Assembly: GCA_051745935.1 (NCBI GenBank)
Contig: JBNJEM010000506.1
Location: 1 to 5,994 of the forward strand
Direction of reading: 5' to 3'
Source: JBNJEM01 sp051745935
GTDB lineage: Bacteria; Planctomycetota; Planctomycetia; Pirellulales; Pirellulaceae
Length of the DNA: 5,994 bases
The notes beneath the pieces were generated by a model. It saw only the letters and a list, made by a program, of their open reading frames with translations, was not told the origin of the DNA and made no database searches. A program made the position numbers and the translations under genes. How positions within the stretch are numbered: position 1 is the first letter of the stretch; each line of letters starts with the position of its first letter. Shown piece after piece: positions 1 through 5,465 of the stretch.

Positions 1-161
1 TGCGTTTGGATCTCTTGGATCGTGCGCCGCAGTGCCTTTGACTTGGTGAGCGATTCATCCACGCGCCTCGTCAAGTTACTGGCGCTCTGGGCACGTCCCT
101 GGCCCAGCCAAGAAGCCAGCTCGCCGAGCGTGGTCGCGGTAAGGGGAACGAAGACACCCAG

Positions 162-557
162 GTGTTTAGGCCGATGGCGCTGCGCGAGGCATTGGTCAAC
201 GCGCTTTGCCATCGAGACTACGCGATTCCCGGTGGCGCGGTCAGCGTGGGCATTTTCGATGACCGGTTGGAAATCACCAGCACGGGCACGCTACCCGTAG
301 GGATTTCCGTAGAGGATTTGAAGCGAGATCACGCGTCGCGACCACGCAATCCGATCCTGGCTGAAGTCTTCTATCGCCGGGCATTGATTGAACGATGGGA
401 GCGCGGAACACAGAAAATCGTCGAGCTATGTCGCGCTGCGGGACACCCGGAGCCGGAGTTCGAGGAACGCGCCGGCGAAGTCGTCGTACGTTTCCTGCCC
501 AGGGACTACATCCCCCCACACTGGGCTGATGAAAAACCCGAAAATCGGACAAAATAG
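162..557 (+). CDS. RecG-like / AlbA_2-family ATP-binding protein, C-terminal fragment
   Basis: The 131-residue product matches the C-terminal ATPase-like region (HATPase_c_4, 'putative ATP-dependent DNA helicase RecG C-terminal') of AlbA_2/COG2865-type predicted transcriptional regulators. The signature blocks seen are ALREALVNALCHRDY (residues 6-20), GGAVSVGIFDDRLEI (24-38), the STGTLP block (40-45), RNPILAEVFYRRALIE (62-77), then WERGTQKIVELCRAAGHPEPEF. Full-length members are usually several hundred residues, with an N-terminal AlbA_2 DNA-binding domain, which is absent here. An in-frame TGA at 39-41 closes the frame upstream, although weak similarity (the NEDTQVFRPMALREAL stretch) begins before the GTG at 162. 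The product ends shortly after the VRFLP motif, with no winged-helix tail such as many relatives carry. It is probably a decaying remnant; the GTG start has no clear ribosome site and is only nominal. The family assignment is firm, but whether it is expressed is doubtful. Confidence 0.7.
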   Translation: MFRPMALREALVNALCHRDYAIPGGAVSVGIFDDRLEITSTGTLPVGISVEDLKRDHASRPRNPILAEVFYRRALIERWERGTQKIVELCRAAGHPEPEFEERAGEVVVRFLPRDYIPPHWADEKPENRTK

Positions 558-1163
558 AACAAGTGGGTTGTCCCGAGTTTGTCGCGCGTGCTTGATTGAA
601 GAGTGGAAGATTTCGCGACCAGGGGACGACGATGATCGCTGGTGCTTTAGATATCATTATAGGCCCACGGATGGCAGAACGGACCCACGGATGAGGAAAG
701 ACGGAGAAAGCCACGCCAATTCCGGCTCCGGCGGAGGAACAAAAACGGGATAAGAAACAGGTTCCGCTCAGCAACCAGTTTTTATCGGTCCAGGAGTGGT
801 ACATTTCCGCCGGTGGATTGGACAATCTGCGTGAGGTTTCTCGAACATGCCATTCCACGATGACGTGTACACGACACCTGTGCAACGCGCATGAACAAGT
901 GGGTTCCCTCTCTTGCCCAGTCAGCCGCCACAATTGTACCACTCCCGGCCTTGATCATGGAAAGGAGAAAGGCGCATCGGTTCTCAACAACCATGCGTCC
1001 CATTTGTAACTGACATGTAAATGTCATGGTAGTCGCGATTTCCGTGGCCGGGGATATGCGGGGGCTTACGGGGATTGTGCGGGGGTCCGTTGCTTGCAAG
1101 GCGATTGCGTACCCCTCGGTGCAGAAGGCACTTAGAAGAACGCGTCCTATACCACGAAGGACA
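558..1163. other. Stretch without a supported gene
   Basis: I see no convincing coding sequence on either strand. Open frames exist, but their translations are rich in Cys, His, Arg and Ser and show no family motif. One + strand frame (about 697-1009) begins with a protein-like charged, Pro-rich stretch (PIPAPAEEQKRDKKQ), has no ATG and soon degenerates. The stretch holds the CACGGA-type repeat at 664-706 and lies next to the tRNA half at 1164-1202. It may be decayed sequence left by an insertion or deletion. Confidence 0.5.
664..706 (+). repeat. CACGGA-type short tandem repeat
   Basis: CCCACGGATG occurs at 664-673 and again at 684-693, exactly 20 bases apart. The copies are followed by AACGGA and GACGGA respectively, so about two units of 20-22 bases can be recognised. 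A related block lies on the opposite strand at 5466-5497. Repeats built on CCACGGA/ACACGGA are, from memory, common between genes in planctomycetes. No function is evident. Confidence 0.5.
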
Positions 1164-1202
1164 TCCGAAGACCGATGCGCTATCCAATTGCGCCACGGGC
1201 GC
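1164..1202 (-). tRNA. tRNA-Arg(UCG) 5' half only (truncated or interrupted)
   Basis: On the - strand this reads as the first half of a tRNA: acceptor strand GCGCCCG (1202-1196), linker TG, D stem GCGC/GCGC (1193-1190 and 1180-1177) enclosing the loop AATTGGATA, base 26 A, anticodon stem TCGGT (1175-1171), and loop CTTCGGA (1170-1164). Reading the loop as C32 U33 then UCG gives tRNA-Arg for CGA codons. Directly after position 38 the sequence no longer fits: the expected ACCGA stem strand, T arm (GGTTCGAATCC-like) and CGGGCGC acceptor strand are missing. Instead a small hairpin (GTCCT/AGGAC, 1144-1162) follows. Frames crossing the site translate to strings such as AQLDSASVFG, typical of misread tRNA genes. 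It is probably a pseudo-tRNA or the displaced half of an integration site. An intron with a distant 3' exon is less likely, since no 3' half is visible in the window. Confidence 0.7.
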
Positions 1203-1223
1203 ACAGTGTTATCTACCAAGTGC

Positions 1224-1712
1224 CTAGCCGTTGTGTCTGCGAACATGTCGTGTCGCCTTCTCTTGCGAGTCCGATGCTTTCGGTCCGGGCACCATCGCGT
1301 CGGCCGGTTTTTTCCGGAGCAGGGCTATTGCCGAAAGAGTCACCCAACAAGTAATCGCGCCGATCAGGATCCCCCCGGCCCCCGACCGGATGACCCCGCC
1401 GCGCAGCAGGAAGAAAACGAAGGAGACAGCTGGCACAAGGGAGCAGATGATTGCCAGGCGCACTTTCTCGGAGAACCGGGAGAAGAGCCGGTCCACCATC
1501 CACTCCAGCCACCAGGTGGGACGGTCTTCAGGCGGTTCGTAGTGGAGCTTGCCGGTGGCCGTTTCACGCCCTGCCACGAGGCGGATCAGGAGGAGCATGC
1601 CGCAGAATGTACCGGCTCCGAGGAGAGCACCGGCAACCGTGGCACCAGGGTGATCGGCAACGGCCAGGCCGATGATGGCGACCGGCGGCAGCACCAGCAG
1701 GAAAGTCTGCAA
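1224..1712 (-). CDS. Predicted multi-pass inner-membrane protein, unknown function
   Basis: I do not recognise a family. The 162-residue product has four likely membrane helices: about residues 4-21, 24-47, 85-103 and 107-131. Between helices 2 and 3 is a cytoplasm-like stretch with the PEDRPTWWLEWMVDRLFSRFSEKVR segment (Trp-rich and amphipathic), and the tail is polar and basic (about 135-162). The frame opens with TTG at 1712 only six codons after an in-frame TAA. There is no visible ribosome site, and the protein starts directly in a hydrophobic segment, so the true N-terminus may be lost or frameshifted. It is the last of the five co-directional genes and begins 44 bases after the preceding stop. 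The hydrophobic pattern and lack of an equally good competing frame support it as coding. Confidence in a membrane protein is fair; the start is uncertain. Confidence 0.6.
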   Translation of the reverse strand: MQTFLLVLPPVAIIGLAVADHPGATVAGALLGAGTFCGMLLLIRLVAGRETATGKLHYEPPEDRPTWWLEWMVDRLFSRFSEKVRLAIICSLVPAVSFVFFLLRGGVIRSGAGGILIGAITCWVTLSAIALLRKKPADAMVPGPKASDSQEKATRHVRRHNG

Positions 1713-1756
1713 GTTAACGATAGAAAATTACCCGCTGACGCACCTACCTGCCACGC

Positions 1757-2038
1757 TTAGCAATGGCTGTGGGGCTCCCCTTGCGCTAACTCGCCTTTTC
1801 GAGACGGAATGGACCCGCGCAGCGACCGAATCTCGCTCTCCATGGACCTCAGTCGCCGTTCCGCTGACCACAGTCCGGCAGTCGCGGAGAGCGTCGCCGC
1901 GAGGACAAGAGGAAGAGCCAAAGTCCTTGCTCCCGTGAGGTTCGGCAAGCATATCAGAAGAAGTGCCGCCGTACCGGAAAGCGCGCTAGCCCATATGTGA
2001 TAGGTCAGTGAAGAGCGAGCTTCAACTGAAGTGTTCAT
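1757..2038 (-). CDS. Small two-helix membrane protein, unknown function
   Basis: This encodes 93 residues if translation starts at the ATG at 2038, which is preceded by a strong AAGGAG six bases upstream. An alternative ATG at 2089 overlaps the upstream gene's stop as ATGA and would add 17 polar residues (MKQASAKYCCPDHKEPR). I prefer 2038 because of its ribosome site, though translational coupling from 2089 is possible. Two hydrophobic segments lie at about residues 12-31 (YHIWASALSGTAALLLICLP) and 37-55 (ARTLALPLVLAATLSATAG). They are followed by a charged amphipathic helix (SAERRLRSMESEIRSLRGS, about 58-76), possibly a short coiled coil. I recognise no family. Its place in the sigma-factor cluster and the general form (two helices plus charged helix) recall the gene just upstream, suggesting a joint membrane-associated role, but this is inference. 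Confidence 0.6.
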   Translation of the reverse strand: MNTSVEARSSLTYHIWASALSGTAALLLICLPNLTGARTLALPLVLAATLSATAGLWSAERRLRSMESEIRSLRGSIPSRKGELAQGEPHSHC

Positions 2039-2044
2039 GCGTGG

Positions 2045-2050
2045 CTCCTT
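2045..2050 (-). promoter_or_regulatory. Ribosome-binding site choosing the 2038 start
   Basis: AAGGAG on the - strand (2050-2045) lies six bases before the ATG at 2038-2036. It is a near-ideal Shine-Dalgarno match and favours the 93-residue product over the longer reading that begins at 2089. Confidence 0.65.
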
Positions 2051-2085
2051 ATGGTCGGGACAGCAGTACTTCGCCGAGGCCTGTT

Positions 2086-2619
2086 TCATTTGTCCGTCTG
2101 GTCATTTGTGAGTTCTAATCTCTCGAGCAGCCTGTATCGCCGGTAACCGTAGCTCTGCTCGGCCAGCTTGTACATTTCGATCGTGTTGCGGTGGTGCCCG
2201 GTCATCAGATAGAACACTATCCAACCCAGGATCAGTAAAACTCCCACAACGATGAGGACGATCGGCCATGGGAAAAGCAATCGCTCGATGCGTACGTCGT
2301 CAATTCCCAGTTCGTCAAGCCAAAGTCCGAGACAGACCAAAGAAAACCCAACTCGCATGCTTGCTGTGGCAAGCAACTGCCGCCGTCTCAACTTCGGCAC
2401 CGAGCGGTACCGTTCCCGGTCCTGGCTCCATTCCCGGTCGAGTTGGTCAAGTTGCGCATAGATGGCGCCGACATCGTCCGGCAATTCCTCGGTTCCCTGA
2501 TTCTGGGCCGTATTCAGCGGTTTGCACATTTCCAACCTCTCCGCAAGTTGCTTGCTCGATCGCCTTGCTCCTACGCCCTTCGCAGCAACAATCATTGATC
2601 CGCTGCCGAGCACATGCAT
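2086..2619 (-). CDS. Membrane protein with acidic N-terminal coil, unknown function
   Basis: I do not recognise a family. From the ATG at 2619 the product has 177 residues: a short N-terminal part, an acidic, coil-like stretch (about 43-75, with DDVGAIYAQLDQLDREWSQDRERY), two membrane helices at about 82-101 and 118-139, and a Tyr/Arg/Glu-rich cytoplasmic tail. Three starts compete. The ATG at 2691 gives 201 residues but overlaps the upstream gene by 70 bases and has no clear ribosome site. The ATG at 2619 follows GAGGTGG at good spacing and lies two bases after the upstream stop (TAG TG ATG), so coupled translation is plausible. The ATG at 2529 (147 residues, MCKPLN...) follows AGAGG at six bases and begins at what looks like the main domain. 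I chose 2619. Its own stop forms ATGA with a possible start of the next gene, consistent with an operon. Confidence 0.6.
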   Translation of the reverse strand: MHVLGSGSMIVAAKGVGARRSSKQLAERLEMCKPLNTAQNQGTEELPDDVGAIYAQLDQLDREWSQDRERYRSVPKLRRRQLLATASMRVGFSLVCLGLWLDELGIDDVRIERLLFPWPIVLIVVGVLLILGWIVFYLMTGHHRNTIEMYKLAEQSYGYRRYRLLERLELTNDQTDK

Positions 2620-2621
2620 CA

Positions 2622-3368
2622 CTACACCACCTCTTTTCTCTCTCCACCTACCTTTCGCGTCGCGAACCACGCGGATGTCATAAGCCGGCATTGAGAATTC
2701 TTTGATTTGCCACTGGCCGTCCCGGTGTCGAGCAACCTAGTTAACTTGGCTCCGATAGAGGTTGGGCACTGCGAATGACACGACACCGGTCCCCTGGTCC
2801 GAGATGCTGGGTCGGACTCCGTTGCTGGATACGAGTCGTCTGGTTGCGGATTCTTGCGGGGCGTTCTCGGTTCGCCGCGCGGGTTTAAGGCGGGTTTCGC
2901 TTTTTCAACGACGAGGTCCTCCGGTACTCGCCAGAGGCGCAGCAGCCCGTCACGGCCGCCGGAGAAGATATGGCAGCCGTCGGGTGAAAACACCACACTC
3001 TGAACCGCCTTGCCGGGATCGAAGCAGCAGAGTTCTTCGCCGGTTGCTCTGTCCCAGATGCGGAGTGTGTTGTCGGTTGCCTCGACGAACTGGCCGGCTT
3101 GGTCATCGTCCTGAGAAGCACCGAGCTCTGACACGTGTGCACCCGAGGCCCACCGGTCGAGACCGGAGGTTGGCTCGAACGTGAAGGTGGGGATGTCGGC
3201 CGTAGCCGGGTGCTCCAAAAAACTACCCGCGTCTTCGTGCGACTGAAGAAGTGTTTCGACGCGGCGACGCAGGTTGATGTTCTCACCGCACACCTTGTCG
3301 AGGTAGGCCCGCCGGTCCTCGGGTGAGCTCCGGTCCAGGGCCTCCATGAAAATCTCGCGTTCGTTCAT
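2622..3368 (-). CDS. Ser/Thr kinase-WD40 protein remnant lacking the kinase domain
   Basis: Residues 1 to about 70 (MNEREIFMEALDRSSPEDRR, AYLDKVCGEN, LRRRVETLLQSHEDAGSFLE) are the leader that normally precedes the protein kinase domain in planctomycete kinase-WD40 proteins. Residues about 98-149 are the end of a WD40 propeller: a blade end DNTLRIWDRATGEELCCF, then a full repeat VQSVVFSPDGCHIFSGGRDG with LLRLWRVPE. Nothing in between resembles a kinase: there is no glycine-rich loop, HRD or DFG motif. Relatives are usually around 1000 residues, so several hundred codons appear to have been removed, with the frame kept open (248 residues). Residues after about 155 look like read-through of former non-coding DNA. 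The ATG at 3368 follows a modest AGGGGA site. It lies 193 bases downstream of the sigma-factor gene, the usual arrangement for this pair, and runs into the next gene. It may be a pseudogene or a repurposed short WD40 protein. Confidence 0.75.
   Translation of the reverse strand: MNEREIFMEALDRSSPEDRRAYLDKVCGENINLRRRVETLLQSHEDAGSFLEHPATADIPTFTFEPTSGLDRWASGAHVSELGASQDDDQAGQFVEATDNTLRIWDRATGEELCCFDPGKAVQSVVFSPDGCHIFSGGRDGLLRLWRVPEDLVVEKAKPALNPRGEPRTPRKNPQPDDSYPATESDPASRTRGPVSCHSQCPTSIGAKLTRLLDTGTASGKSKNSQCRLMTSAWFATRKVGGERKEVV
2627..2634 (-). promoter_or_regulatory. Ribosome-binding site for the 2619 start
   Basis: AGAGGTGG on the - strand, seven bases before the ATG at 2619, lies inside the last codons of the upstream kinase/WD40 remnant. 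It supports tight translational linkage between the two genes. A second good site, AGAGG at 2540-2536, precedes the in-frame ATG at 2529. Confidence 0.5.
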
Positions 3369-3486
3369 CGGGCCGTCCCCTGTGTGAACAGACTGGGAAC
3401 GAGAGGGGAACCGTCTATTTCCAAGTGCGACGTTTCCTGCACAACCACGCCACAGACGCCAAAGAAAAACGAAAATATCCGTCTAG

Positions 3487-3543
3487 GAGAACACAACTTA
3501 GTTGGCGAGAGGTTCCCGAACGATAGGTTCTCGCTTGTTCTCG
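3487..3543. promoter_or_regulatory. Repeated GTTCYCG motifs between sigma gene and kinase remnant
   Basis: The + strand shows GTTCCCG at 3512-3518 and GTTCTCG at 3527-3533 and 3537-3543, plus the opposite orientation GAGAAC at 3487-3492. Read on the - strand these are GAGAAC/GGGAAC elements, which resemble the GGAAC core of many ECF -35 boxes. They lie 120-175 bases before the start of the kinase remnant, so a sigma-dependent promoter or operator for the downstream genes is possible. No matching -10 box can be fixed with confidence. Confidence 0.3.
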
Positions 3544-3561
3544 AATGTGTTTGCCTATCGC

Positions 3562-4119
3562 TTATTCCGGTTTCAACCGGTCGTGGAGCCAAGCCTTGGC
3601 GTAAGCCCACAGCCGGTCCGCAGTTCGTGGTGAGATGCTCATCAAGGCGGCAATTTCCGTAAGGGAACATCCGGCGAAGTACCGGAGCTTGATCAGCTCC
3701 GCCGCGCCGGAATCTTCTTGTTCGAGCAGCGCCAGAGCCTCGTCGATCAGGATCAGATCTTCCTGCCGGGCAGTGGCCGCACACGTGTCTTCCGACCACT
3801 TGACTCGCTTGACCGCACCGCCGTGCCTGAGACGGCCTTTGCGCCTGGCTCGCTCAACGAGAATCCTTCGCATGGCCTCGGCTGCAGCGGCGTAGAAGTG
3901 TCCGCGACTGTTCCAGTGCTGGGTCTGATCTTGATCCACCAGCCGAAGGTAAGCTTCGTGGACCAGAGCCGTCGGCTGGAGCGTTTGGCCCGGCTTCTCC
4001 TGGGCCATCTTGGCCGCCGCAAGTTGCCGCAGTTCGTGATAGACCAACGGCAGCAAACGCTCGGCCGCTTGGCCGTCACCATTCTCGATCCGAGACAGGA
4101 TCCGCGTGACGTCGCTCAT
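3562..4119 (-). CDS. ECF-family RNA polymerase sigma factor (planctomycete type)
   Basis: The 185-residue product is a normal-length ECF sigma factor of the Sigma70_ECF (PF07638-like) group that is expanded in planctomycetes. Region 2 spans roughly residues 5-95 and holds LLPLVYHELRQLAAAKM, the hallmark PTALVHEAYLRLVD (49-62) and GHFYAAAAEAMRRILVERARRK (73-94). Region 4 spans about 120-183, with the helix-turn-helix LTEIAALMSISPRTADRLWAYAKAWL (153-178). It would direct RNA polymerase to a specific promoter set. I chose the ATG at 4119 because GGAG lies seven bases upstream and the product then starts at the conserved N-terminus (MSDVTRILSRIENGD). A longer reading from 4176 adds 19 unconserved residues and overlaps the promoter. 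Such sigma genes often precede kinase-WD40 genes whose products are thought to control them; here that partner has lost its kinase domain. No separate anti-sigma factor is visible, though the downstream membrane proteins could be partners. Confidence 0.93.
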   Translation of the reverse strand: MSDVTRILSRIENGDGQAAERLLPLVYHELRQLAAAKMAQEKPGQTLQPTALVHEAYLRLVDQDQTQHWNSRGHFYAAAAEAMRRILVERARRKGRLRHGGAVKRVKWSEDTCAATARQEDLILIDEALALLEQEDSGAAELIKLRYFAGCSLTEIAALMSISPRTADRLWAYAKAWLHDRLKPE

Positions 4120-4166
4120 AGCTGGGCTCCGCGTTAGCTGGCTGAAGTAGAGCGGGCTTATTTGGG

Positions 4167-4195
4167 ATTGTAACAAAGTGGATTTGCCGGTTCAA
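4167..4195 (-). promoter_or_regulatory. Housekeeping-type promoter of the sigma-factor gene
   Basis: The - strand carries TTGAAC (4195-4190), a 17-base spacer and TACAAT (4172-4167). The -10 box matches the sigma-70 consensus at five of six positions and the -35 box at four of six. Transcription would start near 4160, giving a leader of about 40 bases before the ATG at 4119. This suggests the gene is read at least partly by the main sigma factor. Confidence 0.6.
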
Positions 4196-4223
4196 CTATG
4201 AGGGTTTAGATCAGGATTGCCAG

Positions 4224-4239
4224 CCTGGCGGGTCTGGCG
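4224..4239 (+). repeat. 16-base repeat, copy 1
   Basis: CCTGGCGGGTCTGGCG matches the copy at 5294-5309 at 15 of 16 positions. It is itself built from two CTGGCG halves. The flanks of the two copies do not match, so it is only a short shared motif, possibly part of a dispersed repeat. Confidence 0.3.
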
Positions 4240-4351
4240 TGCTTGCTCATGGCGACTCGCCCGCTCGAGTTCACCGGCTGGGGCGCGGCGATTCCAAGTG
4301 AGCGTCAATGGTACGGGGATCTCGACGTGCATCCAACACCGCGCAGATCTC

Positions 4352-4366
4352 AATGCAGTCTGCATT
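4352..4366. promoter_or_regulatory. Perfect 7-1-7 palindrome upstream of the sigma gene
   Basis: AATGCAG, one central T, then CTGCATT form a perfect dyad of the size bound by dimeric regulators. It lies about 150 bases upstream of the sigma-gene promoter (-35 box at 4190-4195). Dyads of this length are expected a few times by chance in 6 kb, so the operator reading is tentative. Confidence 0.3.
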
Positions 4367-4613
4367 AAGCTTTTAGTAAATCGCAAACGGAAAGCGTTTT
4401 GATAGTGACCGATAGAATCCACGGTATTGCTCGTGAATGCCCGCGTAGATTCTCAGCGTTGCATGTCCGGGGTAAATGGCGGATGTCTTGTTCTCACGAC
4501 GCGCCAGAGATGGATGTTAGCGACCGTGCGAATAACCTCTTACCTACTCCGGCGCGTGCCATCGGTCTGGGTTGAGACTTGGTCGATTGGTCTCTGCAAA
4601 AAAATCAGTCTGC

Positions 4614-4650
4614 CTCCCCTCTCCCCCAGCTTGCCGGGGGGAGAGGGGAG
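4614..4650. repeat. GC-rich 14-bp hairpin (dispersed-repeat type)
   Basis: CTCCCCTCTCCCCC (4614-4627) pairs perfectly with 4637-4650 around a nine-base loop (AGCTTGCCG). A run of seven A lies at 4597-4603, so the - strand reads hairpin, about ten bases, then a T run. That is too far away for a classical terminator. Hairpins of this CCCCTCTCCC/GGGAGAGGGG form recur as dispersed repeats in many GC-rich genomes. It may stop transcription on either strand weakly, but there is no gene that clearly needs it. Confidence 0.65.
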
Positions 4651-4744
4651 TCGGAGCACACAGTGAGTAGCTTGCGACGGATGACCTAGTATCAGCGGCT
4701 CGGTATGTCCTTCCACGTGCAGCAGCTGCCCACCGCTAACTGAC

Positions 4745-4763
4745 TCAGGACAAAACGTCCTGA
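4745..4763. repeat. 7-bp inverted repeat
   Basis: TCAGGAC and GTCCTGA enclose AAAAC. It is a small perfect hairpin in the gene-free region. No T run follows it, so a terminator is not supported. Confidence 0.35.
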
Positions 4764-4835
4764 ATTACGAATCGCTAGACTTCCCCGCCTCGGTCCGGCA
4801 CACCGCCGCGCCTTGGACGCTGTTCACCCCGCTCA

Positions 4836-4855
4836 TTTCCATGAAATAATGGAAA
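4836..4855. repeat. 7-bp inverted repeat next to the 100-base element
   Basis: TTTCCAT (4836-4842) and ATGGAAA (4849-4855) enclose GAAATA. It ends three bases before the large inverted-repeat element at 4859-4958 and may be part of the same structure. Confidence 0.35.
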
Positions 4856-4858
4856 GGA

Positions 4859-4958
4859 TCTTATCCCAAAGTGCCATGTACGCGGTGGTGGTTCGAGTGA
4901 GCTTGATTGGTGACCGAGGTCGGCGTACCCGTGGACGTTGACGGCACTTGGGATAAGA
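4859..4958. repeat. 100-base element bounded by a 16-bp inverted repeat
   Basis: The left arm (4859-4875) starts TCTTATCCC and ends AAGTGCC. It pairs with the right arm GGCACTTGGGATAAGA (4943-4958) over 16 base pairs, with a single bulged A. Inside, GTACGC (4878-4883) pairs with GCGTAC (4923-4928), and a third small stem is possible (TCGAG/CTTGA). The nested pairing fits a long hairpin RNA, or a small non-autonomous insertion with terminal inverted repeats. I see no target-site duplication at its ends and no transposase gene nearby. Confidence 0.55.
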
Positions 4959-5293
4959 ACTCTTGAATTTCTTATTGTATGTGAATCGGGTGGAATAACG
5001 CCAGTTCCGGCTAGTAAAGGTGCCGAAAACGCCTGATACTTCACATGAAATAAGCTGTCGAAAGGTGAATTCCGCCCAGAGCCCACGAGTGAGGGGGGTT
5101 GCGGCCCGTGCTTTGAACACCGAATCAGGCCAGAAGAAGTAATCGCTCGATGGCAAAACGAAAAGAATGCGTACGACATCGGCTTTCCCAGTCAATGGAC
5201 GAGAAGTCTTGCGGATGCTCGATCCGTAAACGAGATGAGGAGATCCGCGTAGCAGATCGTCGGTGGGTGGGAGGACTCCCGCGCGGACTCTGG

Positions 5294-5309
5294 CCTGGCG
5301 GTTCTGGCG
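5294..5309 (+). repeat. 16-base repeat, copy 2
   Basis: CCTGGCGGTTCTGGCG, 15 of 16 identical to 4224-4239. TGGCGGT here also has an inverted partner ACCGCCA at 5332-5338, so a weak hairpin is possible. Confidence 0.3.
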
Positions 5310-5465
5310 GACCACGTTGTAAGGGTTTGTGACCGCCAAGCCAACATACGACTTCACATGGCTAAGATGTTACGCATTCTCTACTTTTGCCTCTATATTC
5401 CGCACTCGCAAAAACTCATCCACCCCCAGACGTCCCTAACACCCTGTCCGTCCTCCGCCCCTCCC

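Noticed and set aside
274..942. 222-residue frame on the - strand
   Set aside because: It lies antisense to the well-supported RecG-like fragment, is rich in Cys and Arg and shows no motif.
697..1009. Open + strand frame beginning with a charged, Pro-rich stretch
   Set aside because: It has no start codon before 818, it follows a TGA, and the later part (TCHSTMTCTRHLCNAH) does not look like protein.
1011..1026. Palindrome TGACAT-GTAA-ATGTCA
   Set aside because: Six-base arms are expected often in 6 kb, and there is no gene start or promoter beside it.
1116..1120. ACCGA on the - strand as the missing anticodon-stem partner of the tRNA half, with a 43-base intron between
   Set aside because: A five-base match is likely by chance over this span, and no T arm or acceptor strand follows it.
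1127..1224. GGCACTT / AAGTGCC inverted repeat flanking the tRNA half
   Set aside because: Seven-base arms at a distance of 84 bases are common by chance. The same words at 4869-4949 are in the opposite order, so no link is shown.
782..1246. 154-residue frame on the - strand
   Set aside because: It runs straight through the tRNA half (RPWRNWIAHRSS is a misread tRNA), has no ribosome site and no family motif.
4427..4666. 79-residue frame on the + strand
   Set aside because: Its end, PPLSPSLPGGEGSR, is the translation of the GC hairpin repeat and the rest has no motif.
4833..5357. 174-residue frame on the - strand (and 4775-5179 in another frame)
   Set aside because: It has a GTG start without ribosome site, two competing frames over the same DNA, passage through the nested inverted repeat, and no recognisable family. 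A decayed gene cannot be fully excluded.
5038..5360. Direct repeat ACTTCACATG (5038-5047 and 5351-5360), and CATGAAATAA (4840-4849 and 5044-5053)
   Set aside because: Exact ten-base repeats are expected many times by chance in a 6 kb window, and their flanks do not match.
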